Made by a program: the position numbers and the translations under genes. Source: an uncultured Prevotellaceae bacterium (GTDB lineage Bacteria > Bacteroidota > Bacteroidia > Bacteroidales > Muribaculaceae). From it: DNA of 51,868 nucleotides. Below, in pieces: positions 28,299 to 36,313 of this stretch. The stretch is taken from NCBI GenBank assembly GCA_947306175.1, contig CAMZFV010000003.1, positions 1 through 51,868 of the forward strand, given 5' to 3'. How positions within the stretch are numbered: the stretch's first letter is position 1; every line of letters begins with the position of its first letter. A model generated the notes under the pieces. It was not told the origin of the DNA. It ran no database searches and saw only the letters and a program-made list of their open reading frames with translations.

Positions 28299-29807
28299 GT
28301 GGAAAACGAAATTCTGGCGCTTAATGCCAACCAGGTAGTGGCCTACCTGCAGAAGGAACCGCGCGAGTTCACCAAGGCCGACATCATCCGCTACATCGAG
28401 GAGAACAACATCCGCATGGTCAATTTCATGTACCCCGGCGGCGACGGCAAGTTGAAAACCTTGAATTTTGTCATCAGCAACAAGCAGTATCTGCGCACCA
28501 TCCTGACGTGTGGCGAGCGCGTTGACGGCTCCAGCCTGTTCAGCTTCATCCAGGCCAGCTCGAGCGACCTGTATGTGCTGCCGCGCTTCAGCACGGCCTT
28601 TATGGATCCGTTTGCCGAGCTTCCCACGCTGTGCCTGCTGTGCTCATTCTTTGACAAGGACGGCAACCCGCTGGAGAGCTCTCCCGAGCAGACGTTGCGC
28701 AAGGCTGCTCAGGCGTTCCGTGAGACAACGGGAATGGAATATGAGGCGATGGGTGAGCTGGAGTATTATGTCATCCGTCCGTCACAGGACTTCTATCCGG
28801 CCCGCGATCAGCGCGGTTACCATGAGTCGGCACCCTATGCCAAGACCAACGGTTTCCGTCAGCTGTGCATGGAGTATGTCGCCAAGGCCGGTGGCCAGAT
28901 CAAGTACGGCCACAGCGAGGTGGGTAACTTTGAGCAGGACGGCGTGGTGTATGAGCAGAACGAGATCGAGTTCCTGCCCGTGCCCGTGCTCGATGCCGCC
29001 GACCAGCTGATGGTGGCCAAGTGGGTGATCCGCAACCTGGCATGGCGCGAAGGGCTGAACGTCACTTTTGCCCCCAAAATCACCACCGGCAAGGCTGGTA
29101 GTGGTCTGCACATCCACATGCGCATGATGAAGGATGGCCGCAACATGATGATCAACGACAAGGGTGTCCTCAGCGACGAGGCCCGCAAGGCTATCGCCGG
29201 CATGATGGAGCTGGCTCCCGCCATCACCGCCTTTGGCAACAAGAACCCCATGTCCTACTTCCGCCTGGTGCCCCATCAGGAGGCGCCCACCAACGTGTGC
29301 TGGGGTGACCGCAACCGCTCGGTGCTCGTGCGTGTGCCCCTGGGATGGACCGCTGGCGCCGACATGTGCCGCACCGCCAACCCGCTGGAGCCCGCCAGCA
29401 ATTTTGACACGACGCAGAAGCAGACCGTCGAGATGCGCTCGCCGGACGGCTCGGCCGACATCTATCAGCTCCTGGCAGGATTGTGCGTAGCATGCCGCCA
29501 CGGCTTCGAGATGGAGAACGCCCTCGAACTGGCCGCCAAGACCTACGTCGATGTCAACATCCACGATGCCGCCAACGCCGACCGCCTCAACGAGCTCGAC
29601 TGCCTGCCCGACAGCTGCGTCGCCAGTGCCGACTGCCTGGAGAAGCTGCGTGCCGCCTTCGAGAAGAAGGACGTGTTCAGCGCCCACATGATCGACGGCA
29701 TCATCGCCGAGCTGCGCACCTTCAACGACCGCACCCTGCGCCACGACATCGAGCACGATCCCAAGCGCACCGCCCAGCTCGTCAACGAGTACTTCCAGTG
29801 CGGCTAA
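28299..29807 (+). CDS. glnA: Glutamine synthetase (GlnA type)
   Basis: The enzyme makes glutamine from glutamate, ammonia and ATP. The 502-residue protein starts at a GTG. It has the N-terminal beta-grasp with MVNFMYPGGDGKLKTLNFVI, metal/glutamate-binding EYYVIRP and QNEIEFLPVP, the conserved HIHM loop (GSGLHIHMRM), the ATP region NKNPMSYFRLVPHQEAPTNV and the RSVLVRVPLGW segment. The C-terminal helices are longer than in classical GSI. The usual NLYD adenylylation-site motif is not evident at the C-terminus. It is monocistronic, with a strong promoter whose 42-bp core is duplicated upstream and a hairpin terminator at 29852-29886. Confidence 0.95.
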   Translation: MENEILALNANQVVAYLQKEPREFTKADIIRYIEENNIRMVNFMYPGGDGKLKTLNFVISNKQYLRTILTCGERVDGSSLFSFIQASSSDLYVLPRFSTAFMDPFAELPTLCLLCSFFDKDGNPLESSPEQTLRKAAQAFRETTGMEYEAMGELEYYVIRPSQDFYPARDQRGYHESAPYAKTNGFRQLCMEYVAKAGGQIKYGHSEVGNFEQDGVVYEQNEIEFLPVPVLDAADQLMVAKWVIRNLAWREGLNVTFAPKITTGKAGSGLHIHMRMMKDGRNMMINDKGVLSDEARKAIAGMMELAPAITAFGNKNPMSYFRLVPHQEAPTNVCWGDRNRSVLVRVPLGWTAGADMCRTANPLEPASNFDTTQKQTVEMRSPDGSADIYQLLAGLCVACRHGFEMENALELAAKTYVDVNIHDAANADRLNELDCLPDSCVASADCLEKLRAAFEKKDVFSAHMIDGIIAELRTFNDRTLRHDIEHDPKRTAQLVNEYFQCG

Positions 29808-29851
29808 CCCGCCCCAATTTGTCAAACAACATAGACAACATCACCAACAAC

Positions 29852-29886
29852 AGGGACAACCTCAATACACGGGGCTGTCCCTTTTC
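29852..29886 (+). terminator. glnA terminator
   Basis: AGGGACA (29852-29858) pairs with TGTCCCT (29876-29882), followed by TTTCGTTTG. The segment AGGGACAACCTCAAT recurs at about 31360 beyond the next gene. Confidence 0.7.
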
Positions 29887-29921
29887 GTTTGTTACCGCCA
29901 GGAATTGGCTTGCCACATGGA

Positions 29922-31178
29922 TTATTCGAGGCTGGTATTGAGAAATTGGAATAAGCCCATGTAATGAATACCTTTTCCATCAATGTATGGTGCGATATCG
30001 GAACCGACAATGACGATTTTCTTGAAACTGTCATCGATGCGTGTCAAGGAGTTCAATTCTTGTTGGCGCTTCTCATCGCTGCTGAGTTCAAAGGCCGACT
30101 GGATGTAAAAGCGGTCAATGCCATTGGTGGCAATGAAATCGACTTCATATTGAATATAACCCATTTTCCCCTCGCGTATTTCTCGAGCCTCAACGAGTCC
30201 GACATCCACGGCGAATCCTCTCACACGCAGTTCATTATAGATAACATTCTCCATAATGTGTGATGGCTCTTGTTGCCTGAAGTTTAGTTTTGCACCCCGC
30301 AACCCCACATCAACCGCATAATACTTCTTGATGGTATCAAAGTATTTGTTTCCCTTGATGTTGAAACGTCGGGCGCCCTCAAACAAGAAAGCATCCTCCA
30401 GGTATCCTATATATTTGCCCACAGTGGCGGGGTCGATGTTTGTGTGTTGGACGCTCTTGATTATATTGCTGATGCGGGAGGGATTGGTCAGTGAGCCTAT
30501 TGACGAGCATAAAGCATCGACCAATGACGAAAGCGCTTCCCTATTCTTCACATGATTACGTTCAACGACGTCATCAATATATGTTTTGTTCCACAATCGC
30601 TGCAGGTATGCCACTTTCTGTTCAGGGGTATTGTGGCGCAGTAAGCCAGGCATTCCGCCATAGGTATAATACTCTTTCCACAACTCTGCTGTTGGCTCGG
30701 TGCGATTGGTACAGAATTCATTGAAGGTGAAAGGATAAACCCGTATTTCATCGCTTCTCCCTCGGAAAATCGTGCGAATGTCTGACGAAAGAAAATGAGA
30801 ATTACTGCCAGTCAAGTAGACATCGACATTATCCTTGGCATTAAGGCCATTCACGATTTTCTCAAATCCATCGACTTCCTGCACCTCATCAAGAATCACA
30901 TAGTAATTCTCTTCGGATGAGGTAATGCGGCTGTACAGAAATGATTTGAGCGTTTGACGGTCGGTCAAGTCCCCATAAACATCCTCGTCTATATCAAAAG
31001 ACACTATAATGATGTTCTTCTCATCTACTCCAGTAGATAGCAGATAGTCCTTGAAGATGCGGCACAGGAGCCAAGATTTGCCACAACGGCGTGGGCCGGT
31101 GATAACCTTCACCTCGCCATTGTTCATCCGATTAATCAGTTTTTCCAGATAGAAATCTCGTTTAACGTAGTTTACCAT
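29922..31178 (-). CDS. AAA+ ATPase with DUF4143 C-terminal domain
   Basis: A 418-residue protein of the widespread ATP-binding/DUF4143 family. Walker A is GPRRCGKSWLL (about 28-38), Walker B is YYVILDEVQEV, and sensor-like LTGSNSHFLSSD follows. The second half has the DUF4143 pattern GGMPGLL and a nuclease-like core (YEVDFIATNG, then FYIQSAFEL, with Gln where the DUF234 relatives have Glu-x-Lys). It is about as similar to the protein at 48955-50217 as a distant paralogue. Biological role is not established. The promoter overlaps a perfect 17-bp inverted repeat. Shared repeat motifs occur on both sides of the gene. Confidence 0.9.
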   Translation of the reverse strand: MVNYVKRDFYLEKLINRMNNGEVKVITGPRRCGKSWLLCRIFKDYLLSTGVDEKNIIIVSFDIDEDVYGDLTDRQTLKSFLYSRITSSEENYYVILDEVQEVDGFEKIVNGLNAKDNVDVYLTGSNSHFLSSDIRTIFRGRSDEIRVYPFTFNEFCTNRTEPTAELWKEYYTYGGMPGLLRHNTPEQKVAYLQRLWNKTYIDDVVERNHVKNREALSSLVDALCSSIGSLTNPSRISNIIKSVQHTNIDPATVGKYIGYLEDAFLFEGARRFNIKGNKYFDTIKKYYAVDVGLRGAKLNFRQQEPSHIMENVIYNELRVRGFAVDVGLVEAREIREGKMGYIQYEVDFIATNGIDRFYIQSAFELSSDEKRQQELNSLTRIDDSFKKIVIVGSDIAPYIDGKGIHYMGLFQFLNTSLE

Positions 31179-31198
31179 AATCCATTCAGTTTTTTCTG

Positions 31199-31252
31199 CA
31201 AAATTACAATAAATTCGGAATTTGTCAAGTATTTTATTCCGAATTTATTGTA
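31199..31252 (-). promoter_or_regulatory. ATPase promoter with 17-bp palindromic operator
   Basis: On the minus strand: -33 CTTG (31226-31229), a 19-bp spacer, -7 TAATTTTG (31199-31206). Perfect 17-bp inverted-repeat arms TACAATAAATTCGGAAT (31205-31221) and its complement (31236-31252) flank the -33 box and touch the -7 box. Binding there would block polymerase. Confidence 0.75.
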
Positions 31253-31473
31253 AAATTGCAGAAAATTCGGATTAACGGTCGCATAGAGGCTCAGCACAGT
31301 ATTCTTTTCTCACTATTGTTAAGGACATTGTCTCATTGAGATTCTGGCTCGGGCATACAGGGACAACCTCAATCATCCGATACGGCCCCACACTTTATCA
31401 AACAACACGCTTTTATCAAACAACAAAGACAACTTAACAACAACTTAAACAACGTCCTTTTTAATTCAACAAC

Positions 31474-31518
31474 AAAGCCGCCAAGCCCCTCAATTCGGCC
31501 CAGCGGCTTTTATTTTTT
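31474..31518 (+). terminator. Orphan terminator-like hairpin
   Basis: AAAGCCGC (31474-31481) pairs with GCGGCTTT (31503-31510), followed by TATTTTTTC. There is no plus-strand gene just upstream, so it may belong to an unseen transcript or be a relic. Confidence 0.55.
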
Positions 31519-31595
31519 CAAACTACGAATTACGCGAACAATTAGCGAAAATTGGCTACGCCGAGCTGAAGGTTAGCGTAATTAGTAGTTTTTTA
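31519..31595. repeat. AAACTAC..AATTACGC inverted repeat, copy B
   Basis: The left arm AAACTACGAATTACGC and the right arm GCGTAATTAGTAGTTT are complementary at 15 of 16 positions, about 45 nt apart. The same left arm occurs at 25488. Confidence 0.8.
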
Positions 31596-31787
31596 AACCG
31601 TGCGCGTCAGCTCTAAAATAGTCTTTGATGTCTTGCGAGCTATGCGAGCAATCCAAAAACGGCCCCCACACCTTATCAGACAACAAAGACAACCTATCTT
31701 ACAACCCAGACAACATTTTAATTAATTGTCCCACATGGTCCACAAAGTTGTCATTGTTGTTTGAAGAAAGTGTGCGTCAGCCCAAAG

Positions 31788-31832
31788 TGCGCGGATGCCA
31801 CCTAAAGCCTAAAACCTAAAGCCTAATGCCTA
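31788..31832 (-). repeat. TTAG tract with core, 3' of the TonB-like operon
   Basis: On the minus strand TAGGCATTAGGCTTTAGG-type heptads are followed by the GCATCCGC core. It is 70 bp after the stop of the last TonB-like gene. Confidence 0.75.
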
Positions 31833-31899
31833 GACACTCACGCGCGCATGCAAACAAAACAAACAAAACGGACAAAACAAACTAAGCTCAGCCTAGCGT

Positions 31900-32532
31900 T
31901 TAATCGTTGTTGTCCTGTGGCAGATTGAATGTCACGGGCACGGTGATGAACATGGGCGCGGGCTTGCCATTCCGGATGCCGGGGGTGAATTTGGGCAGCG
32001 ACTTGACAACCCTAACGGCTTCTTCATCGAGGTCCTTATCCAGCGGGCGAACCACTTGGACGATACCAATTTCACCGTCTTCTCTCACGACAGCCTGAAC
32101 GACGACCTTGCCTTGAACCTGATTCTTGATGGCACTGGCGGGATACTGGATGTGGGATTGGATATACTCGGCCAACGCCGCCTCACCACCAGGGAACTGG
32201 GGGGACGGTTCAACAGCCCTAGGCACACCACTAATTCGCGCACCATACTTTGTAGTGCCCATAGCAACAACTATGAGATCGTCCCGGAACGAACTATCGG
32301 GTTGAAGTACGATATTCATCTCTATGGTGTCCGTAGGTTCCCCACGTTGCTGGTCAAATAACTCGTCAAAGCCATAGGCCATGCCGTTGATGGCGACCAC
32401 GTCGGCAGCGGTGATGCCTGCGTTGGCACCCTGCATGGGCGACGCCGCAACGATGCCTGGCGTGAGCCCTGCAGCGACCACGGCACCCACGGCAGTTAAT
32501 GCTTTTTTCCCTTTGTTTTTCTTGTTTTTCAT
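31900..32532 (-). CDS. TonB C-terminal-domain protein, tandem copy 3
   Basis: A 210-residue exported protein. The N-terminus MKNKKNKGKKALTAVGAVV is a Lys-rich start plus hydrophobic stretch, most likely a signal peptide ending near the ASP/ANA region. A short conserved motif ITAADVVAINGMAYGFDELF follows at about 37-56. Residues ~125-205 are a TonB C-terminal-like domain: PQFPGGEAALAEYIQSHIQYP, GKVVVQAVVREDGEIG, DEEAVRVVKSLPKFTPG. No periplasm-spanning Pro-rich linker is present, unlike classical TonB. It is the last gene of a radical SAM-led operon, 42 bp after copy 2. The partner and cargo are unknown. Confidence 0.85.
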   Translation of the reverse strand: MKNKKNKGKKALTAVGAVVAAGLTPGIVAASPMQGANAGITAADVVAINGMAYGFDELFDQQRGEPTDTIEMNIVLQPDSSFRDDLIVVAMGTTKYGARISGVPRAVEPSPQFPGGEAALAEYIQSHIQYPASAIKNQVQGKVVVQAVVREDGEIGIVQVVRPLDKDLDEEAVRVVKSLPKFTPGIRNGKPAPMFITVPVTFNLPQDNND

Positions 32533-32574
32533 ATCACTTGTTACTCTTTAATTAGATGATATAATACTATCCGT

Positions 32575-33279
32575 TTAATTGTTGTCCTGTTGTGGCAGCC
32601 TGAATGTGACGGGCAGCGTGTACCATACGTTCACCGCTTGCCCATTCTGACAGCTATGAGTGAACTTGGGTTGACGGCCAGGAGTGAACTTGGGTAGCGA
32701 CTTGACAACGCGGATGGCCTCCTTGTCGAGGTCCTTATCCACCGAACGGAGGACCTTCACCTCACCAATACTACCGTCTTTTTTCACAACAAACTGCACA
32801 ACGACTTTACCCTTAACATTGTTCTTGGCTGCCTCGGGAGGATAATTGATATGCGACTCGATGTACTTCATCAGGGCAACCTCGCCACCAGGGAACTGGG
32901 GCATCTGCTCAACATCAGTACTATGATAGACAGTCTCGTCATTCCCAACAGCCTTAGCTGCATTGTGATTAAAGCGTTGCACACCATACTTTACGACGAC
33001 GGTCACCTCTTTTAAGTCTATGCTTGTATCTGGTTCAAGTACGATGTTCATCTCTATTGTGTCGACAGGTTCTCCACGTTGCATGGCGTATAATTCGTCA
33101 AAACCGTAAGTTGTGCCGTCGATGGCGACCACATCGGCAGCGGTGATGCCAGCACTGGAGCCCTGGATGGACAAACCTGCGGCGCTGGCGGCTATGATAC
33201 CTGGCGTCAGCCTGGCTGCAACCACTGCACCCACCGCAGTTAATGCTTTTTTCCCTTTGTTCTTCTTGTTCTTCATCAT
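32575..33279 (-). CDS. TonB C-terminal-domain protein, tandem copy 2
   Basis: A 234-residue paralogue of the flanking genes. It has the same Lys-rich hydrophobic leader, the conserved ITAADVVAIDGTTYGFDEL motif, a variable middle (about 75-120) and a TonB C-terminal-like domain (PQFPGGEVALMKYIESHINYP, KGKVVVQFVVKKDGSIG). It differs from its neighbours by an insertion PKFTHSCQNGQ near the C-terminus that includes a cysteine. The start has two adjacent ATG codons. The 39-bp gap to copy 1 is nearly the same sequence as the 42-bp gap to copy 3, which shows the copies arose by tandem duplication. Confidence 0.85.
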   Translation of the reverse strand: MMKNKKNKGKKALTAVGAVVAARLTPGIIAASAAGLSIQGSSAGITAADVVAIDGTTYGFDELYAMQRGEPVDTIEMNIVLEPDTSIDLKEVTVVVKYGVQRFNHNAAKAVGNDETVYHSTDVEQMPQFPGGEVALMKYIESHINYPPEAAKNNVKGKVVVQFVVKKDGSIGEVKVLRSVDKDLDKEAIRVVKSLPKFTPGRQPKFTHSCQNGQAVNVWYTLPVTFRLPQQDNN

Positions 33280-33318
33280 GCTTGTTTCTCTTTAATGAGA
33301 TAAGATAATACTATCCGT

Positions 33319-33966
33319 TTAATAGTTGTTCTCCTGTGGCAGCTTGAATGTGACAGGCAGCGTGTACCATACTGACACAGCCTGACCATTATGGCGGCCC
33401 GGGGTGAATTTGGGCAGCGACTTGACAACGCGGATGGCTTCCTTGTCAAGGTCTTTTTCCAGCGAGTGAACGACCTTGACCTCTCCGACCTCGCCCGTGC
33501 TCTTCACGACAAACTGAACGATGACGTGTCCCTCGATATTATCCTTGACGGCACTAGCGGGATACCGGATATGGGCTTTAAGGTACTTCATCAGTGCAGC
33601 CTCGCCACCAGGGAACCGGGGCATCTGCTCAACGCTGCGATAGATGACTTCGGCACTATCTTTAGCCGCATCATGTTTGGGCGTCCGATCAATGGGTTTG
33701 ATCCAAGCGCCATACCTTGTAGCGTGTGGATAGGCCTCAACTGTGATATCAGGCAGGTTCACACTCATCTCCACACTGTCGGGCTGCTGGTCAAATAACT
33801 CGTCAAAGCCATAGGCCATGCCGTTGATGGCGACCACGTCGGCAGCGGTGGCTTCGGCACTGGCGCCTTGAACGGGCGAGGCGGCGATGATGCCCGGAGC
33901 GAGCCCGGCAGCAACCACGGCCCCCACCGCAGTTAATGCTTTTTTCCCTTTGTTCTTCTTTTTCAT
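33319..33966 (-). CDS. TonB C-terminal-domain protein, tandem copy 1
   Basis: A 215-residue protein, the first of three paralogues, starting 12 bp after the radical SAM gene. It has the leader KKKNKGKKALTAVGAVVAAG, a probable cleavage site near GASA-E, the shared TAADVVAINGMAYGFDELF motif, and a TonB C-terminal-like domain (PRFPGGEAALMKYLKAHIRYP, EGHVIVQFVVKSTGEVG, AIRVVKSLPKFTPG). Family knowledge says stand-alone TonB-C domains may bind outer-membrane receptors or act as periplasmic adaptors. The tight linkage to a radical SAM/SPASM gene suggests it could be a modification substrate, which is inference. Confidence 0.85.
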   Translation of the reverse strand: MKKKNKGKKALTAVGAVVAAGLAPGIIAASPVQGASAEATAADVVAINGMAYGFDELFDQQPDSVEMSVNLPDITVEAYPHATRYGAWIKPIDRTPKHDAAKDSAEVIYRSVEQMPRFPGGEAALMKYLKAHIRYPASAVKDNIEGHVIVQFVVKSTGEVGEVKVVHSLEKDLDKEAIRVVKSLPKFTPGRHNGQAVSVWYTLPVTFKLPQENNY

Positions 33967-33978
33967 CGTGTCATCAAG

Positions 33979-35052
33979 TTAGAGTTTGATATTCTTCAAT
34001 CGGTTGTAGTGGCATGTCATGAACAGGTCACCATTCTCGTCGCGCATGTGAAAACCGTTGCCCTGGCAATAGCGGAAGACCTCACAATCCTGGCACGCGC
34101 CATGCCTCATCCACTCGCGGTTGCGGAACGGCTCGAAGCGGTTCTCCCACACGTCCCAGAAGCTGTCACGGTAGATGTTGCCCTGGCTGTAGTCACTGCG
34201 GATGCTCAGGCAGCCCGAAATGGCTCCATCGGCACGCACGCTGGCCACCGTGAGCCCCGCTTGGCAAGAGTAGAAATTGTCGCGGACCAGCCCTTCGTAG
34301 GCACCCAGATAACCGTCACAAGCATAATTGACGTTGATTTTCCCCTCGCAGCGTGTGGTGACGATGAAGTTGAGCAGGTCGCGGAACTGTTCGTCGGTGA
34401 GCAGCAGGTCTTTGTTGCGGGCAGCGCGCCCCATCGGGTCGATGATGAAGCAGCGCCAATGGGTGACGCCTGCCTCGATGAGCAGTTGCTTCAATTCGTT
34501 GAGCCGATGCAGGTTGCGGCCGTTGACGCAGGTGATCACGTCCCAAGTGAGGTCGGGGATGGTCTGCACAGCTTCTATGGCCCGCATGGCGGCGTCAAAG
34601 CTTTCAGTGGAATTCCTCAGCCAATTGTGCTCCTCGCGCATGCCGTCCACGTCAAGGGCCAGGGAGTTGATACCGGCTTGAGCCAGCTCGCGGGCAACAG
34701 AGCGGTCCAGAAGAAGGCCGTTGGTGACAAATCCCCACATGAAGCCCCGCTCGCGTATCTGTCGGCCACAGTCCATCAGGTCGGGCCTGACCAGCGGCTC
34801 ACCGCCCACGGTATCCACCATCACCCGGGAGGGGTCACAATGGGCCGCCACCTCGTCAAGGACAGGCAGGAAGTCGGCAAAGGGCATGTCGGGGATGTTT
34901 GATTCCTTGAGACAGTCACTGCCGCAATGCCGGCACGCCATGTTGCAGCGCAAGGTACACTCCCAAAACAGTTCCCGCAGGGGGTGTTCCCGCTTGAGGC
35001 GCTCAACGTAGTCGTGAGTCATCTCCAGTTGTTGCTGTTGACGTAGATTCAT
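33979..35052 (-). CDS. Radical SAM/SPASM domain enzyme
   Basis: A 357-residue cytosolic enzyme. The radical SAM cluster motif CxxxCxxC is in LRCNMACRHCGSDC, with the SAM-binding GGEPL soon after. The C-terminal SPASM-type region has cysteines in FYSCQAG, ISGCLSIR, CQDCEVFRYCQGN and MTCHYN, enough for auxiliary Fe-S clusters. The N-terminal LRELFWECTLRCNMACRHCG and FVTNGLLL resemble the Bacteroidetes rSAM/lipoprotein-system family (TIGR04133-like), whose members are thought to modify a neighbouring exported protein. Here the neighbours are three TonB-C-domain proteins, 12 bp downstream. The chemistry is unknown. Peptide modification is the expected class. Confidence 0.9.
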   Translation of the reverse strand: MNLRQQQQLEMTHDYVERLKREHPLRELFWECTLRCNMACRHCGSDCLKESNIPDMPFADFLPVLDEVAAHCDPSRVMVDTVGGEPLVRPDLMDCGRQIRERGFMWGFVTNGLLLDRSVARELAQAGINSLALDVDGMREEHNWLRNSTESFDAAMRAIEAVQTIPDLTWDVITCVNGRNLHRLNELKQLLIEAGVTHWRCFIIDPMGRAARNKDLLLTDEQFRDLLNFIVTTRCEGKINVNYACDGYLGAYEGLVRDNFYSCQAGLTVASVRADGAISGCLSIRSDYSQGNIYRDSFWDVWENRFEPFRNREWMRHGACQDCEVFRYCQGNGFHMRDENGDLFMTCHYNRLKNIKL

Positions 35053-35097
35053 TACGGATCTGTATTGGCTTGCCGAGATTCAAATGAAATAAAAACG

Positions 35098-35129
35098 CAA
35101 ATTACGTCAAAATCCTTAATCTTTGCAAG
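35098..35129 (-). promoter_or_regulatory. Weak promoter candidate of the radical SAM operon
   Basis: On the minus strand CTTG (35126-35129) and TAATTTG (35098-35104) lie 21 bp apart. The -7 box is one base shorter than consensus. It is 46 bp upstream of the ATG and is the only candidate in the 99-bp gap. Confidence 0.35.
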
Positions 35130-35151
35130 AATTTTTTATTGGTTTTGTTTT

Positions 35152-36291
35152 TTACATCATGCGGAGTTGAAACCACAGGAGGAATACCGGATCGGTGAAG
35201 TATAGCAATCCCCGGCCATGCGACTCAATGAGATCTTTATTGATTAACGCAGTTCTCAACCGTGTGATGTTGGCAGGGCTACCCAAGTTAAAGTCATCTC
35301 TTATTTCCTTATCACCAAAGCCTTTGTGGTGTCCTGCAGCAATGGCTCGCAAGAAATTCATCTGGTAAGCCGTCAATGGCTCTACTTGTTGCATAAAGAG
35401 GGCCTCATTGGCATTGAGCAGGTCGTTGACAGCTAGGTCCAGTTGCTCCTTTGTAGCCGTGTCACCATTATTGAGCCGTGAAAACAGCAGCCATGCTAAT
35501 TGCTGGACATAAGATGAGTAGTTATCCACCTGCTCGCAGAGCTGTTGGGCTAAATCTTTAGAGATTTCGCGGTTGCGGTCGGCAAAATGTTCTACGATGT
35601 AGTCCACCCAAGTTGCAGTGTCGATTTTGCCCAAGAAAATCATATCGCCGAACTGATAGAAGGGCATATTGCGGCGTTGGAAGATGTTGCTCATCAGGTG
35701 CTGCTTACTGCCAAACAGGCAATAGGATGTCAGCTGCTGATGCTGCCAAGCTGTGCGCAACCGTTTCTGCACGGTCAACGAGTCAGGTAATTCTCCCAGT
35801 TGCTGGAACTCGTCGATGCAGACCACAATGCGTTTGCCACGCTTGCGGGCTATCTCTTCGGTAAGGTTCAACACCTCGTCGGGCGTATGTGTCTTTGGTG
35901 TAATTCCCAGCGAGAGGGAAAAGTCGGTATTGGCCTCGGGCGAGAACGTGAGTTTGGGTGTCAGGCGCACTAGGAAGTCCTTTGCATATTCCATCCACTT
36001 CTCGGCATGTGAAGCCGTTTGCTTAAGAACTGCTGCCGACAATGCATTATAGAATTCATATTCTGTTTTGCAGGCAAACATGTCCAAGTAAACAACTATG
36101 ACATCTTGTCGAGAGTCAAGCAATTTCTTTACATGCTTGACCAGTGATGTCTTGCCAATGCGGCGTGGTGAAATCAGAATGGTGTTGATTCCCTCAGTGA
36201 AATTGGCTATCAAACGTTGCGTTTCCTCCTCACGGCCAATGAAATTATAGTCACTCACCGCTGTGCCAAATATAAAACTCCTCCTGTCCAT
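35152..36291 (-). CDS. AAA+ ATPase (archaeal ATPase-like), no nuclease tail
   Basis: A 379-residue protein. Walker A is SPRRIGKTSLV (about 40-50), Walker B is IVVCIDEFQQL, and a GSKQHLM sensor-like segment follows. The C-terminal ~110 residues look like a winged helix (FGDKEIRDDFNLGSPANITRLRTALINKDLIE) ending at a hydrophobic FLLWFQLRMM. It lacks the PD-(D/E)xK-like end of the ATPases at 5055 and 48955. It belongs to the large STAND/MoxR-unrelated group of Bacteroidetes ATP-binding proteins with unknown role. Its promoter region carries several TACACAA..TTGTGTA operator-like palindromes. Confidence 0.88.
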   Translation of the reverse strand: MDRRSFIFGTAVSDYNFIGREEETQRLIANFTEGINTILISPRRIGKTSLVKHVKKLLDSRQDVIVVYLDMFACKTEYEFYNALSAAVLKQTASHAEKWMEYAKDFLVRLTPKLTFSPEANTDFSLSLGITPKTHTPDEVLNLTEEIARKRGKRIVVCIDEFQQLGELPDSLTVQKRLRTAWQHQQLTSYCLFGSKQHLMSNIFQRRNMPFYQFGDMIFLGKIDTATWVDYIVEHFADRNREISKDLAQQLCEQVDNYSSYVQQLAWLLFSRLNNGDTATKEQLDLAVNDLLNANEALFMQQVEPLTAYQMNFLRAIAAGHHKGFGDKEIRDDFNLGSPANITRLRTALINKDLIESHGRGLLYFTDPVFLLWFQLRMM

Positions 36292-36313
36292 AGTTTTCAG
36301 TGATTAATCATCG

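Larger units (their letters stand above)
31355..31790. other. Repeat-filled intergenic region, no gene
   Basis: The 700 bp between the ATPase promoter and the TonB-like genes hold no credible coding frame. Motifs recur: CGGCCCCACAC plus TTATCAAACAAC near 31384 and again near 31661 with small changes, and TTATCAAACAACAAAGACAAC at 31411. The same TCAAACAACATAGACAAC motif lies beyond the ATPase at 29820. A short open frame at 31625-31819 spans these repeats and is not called. Confidence 0.6.
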
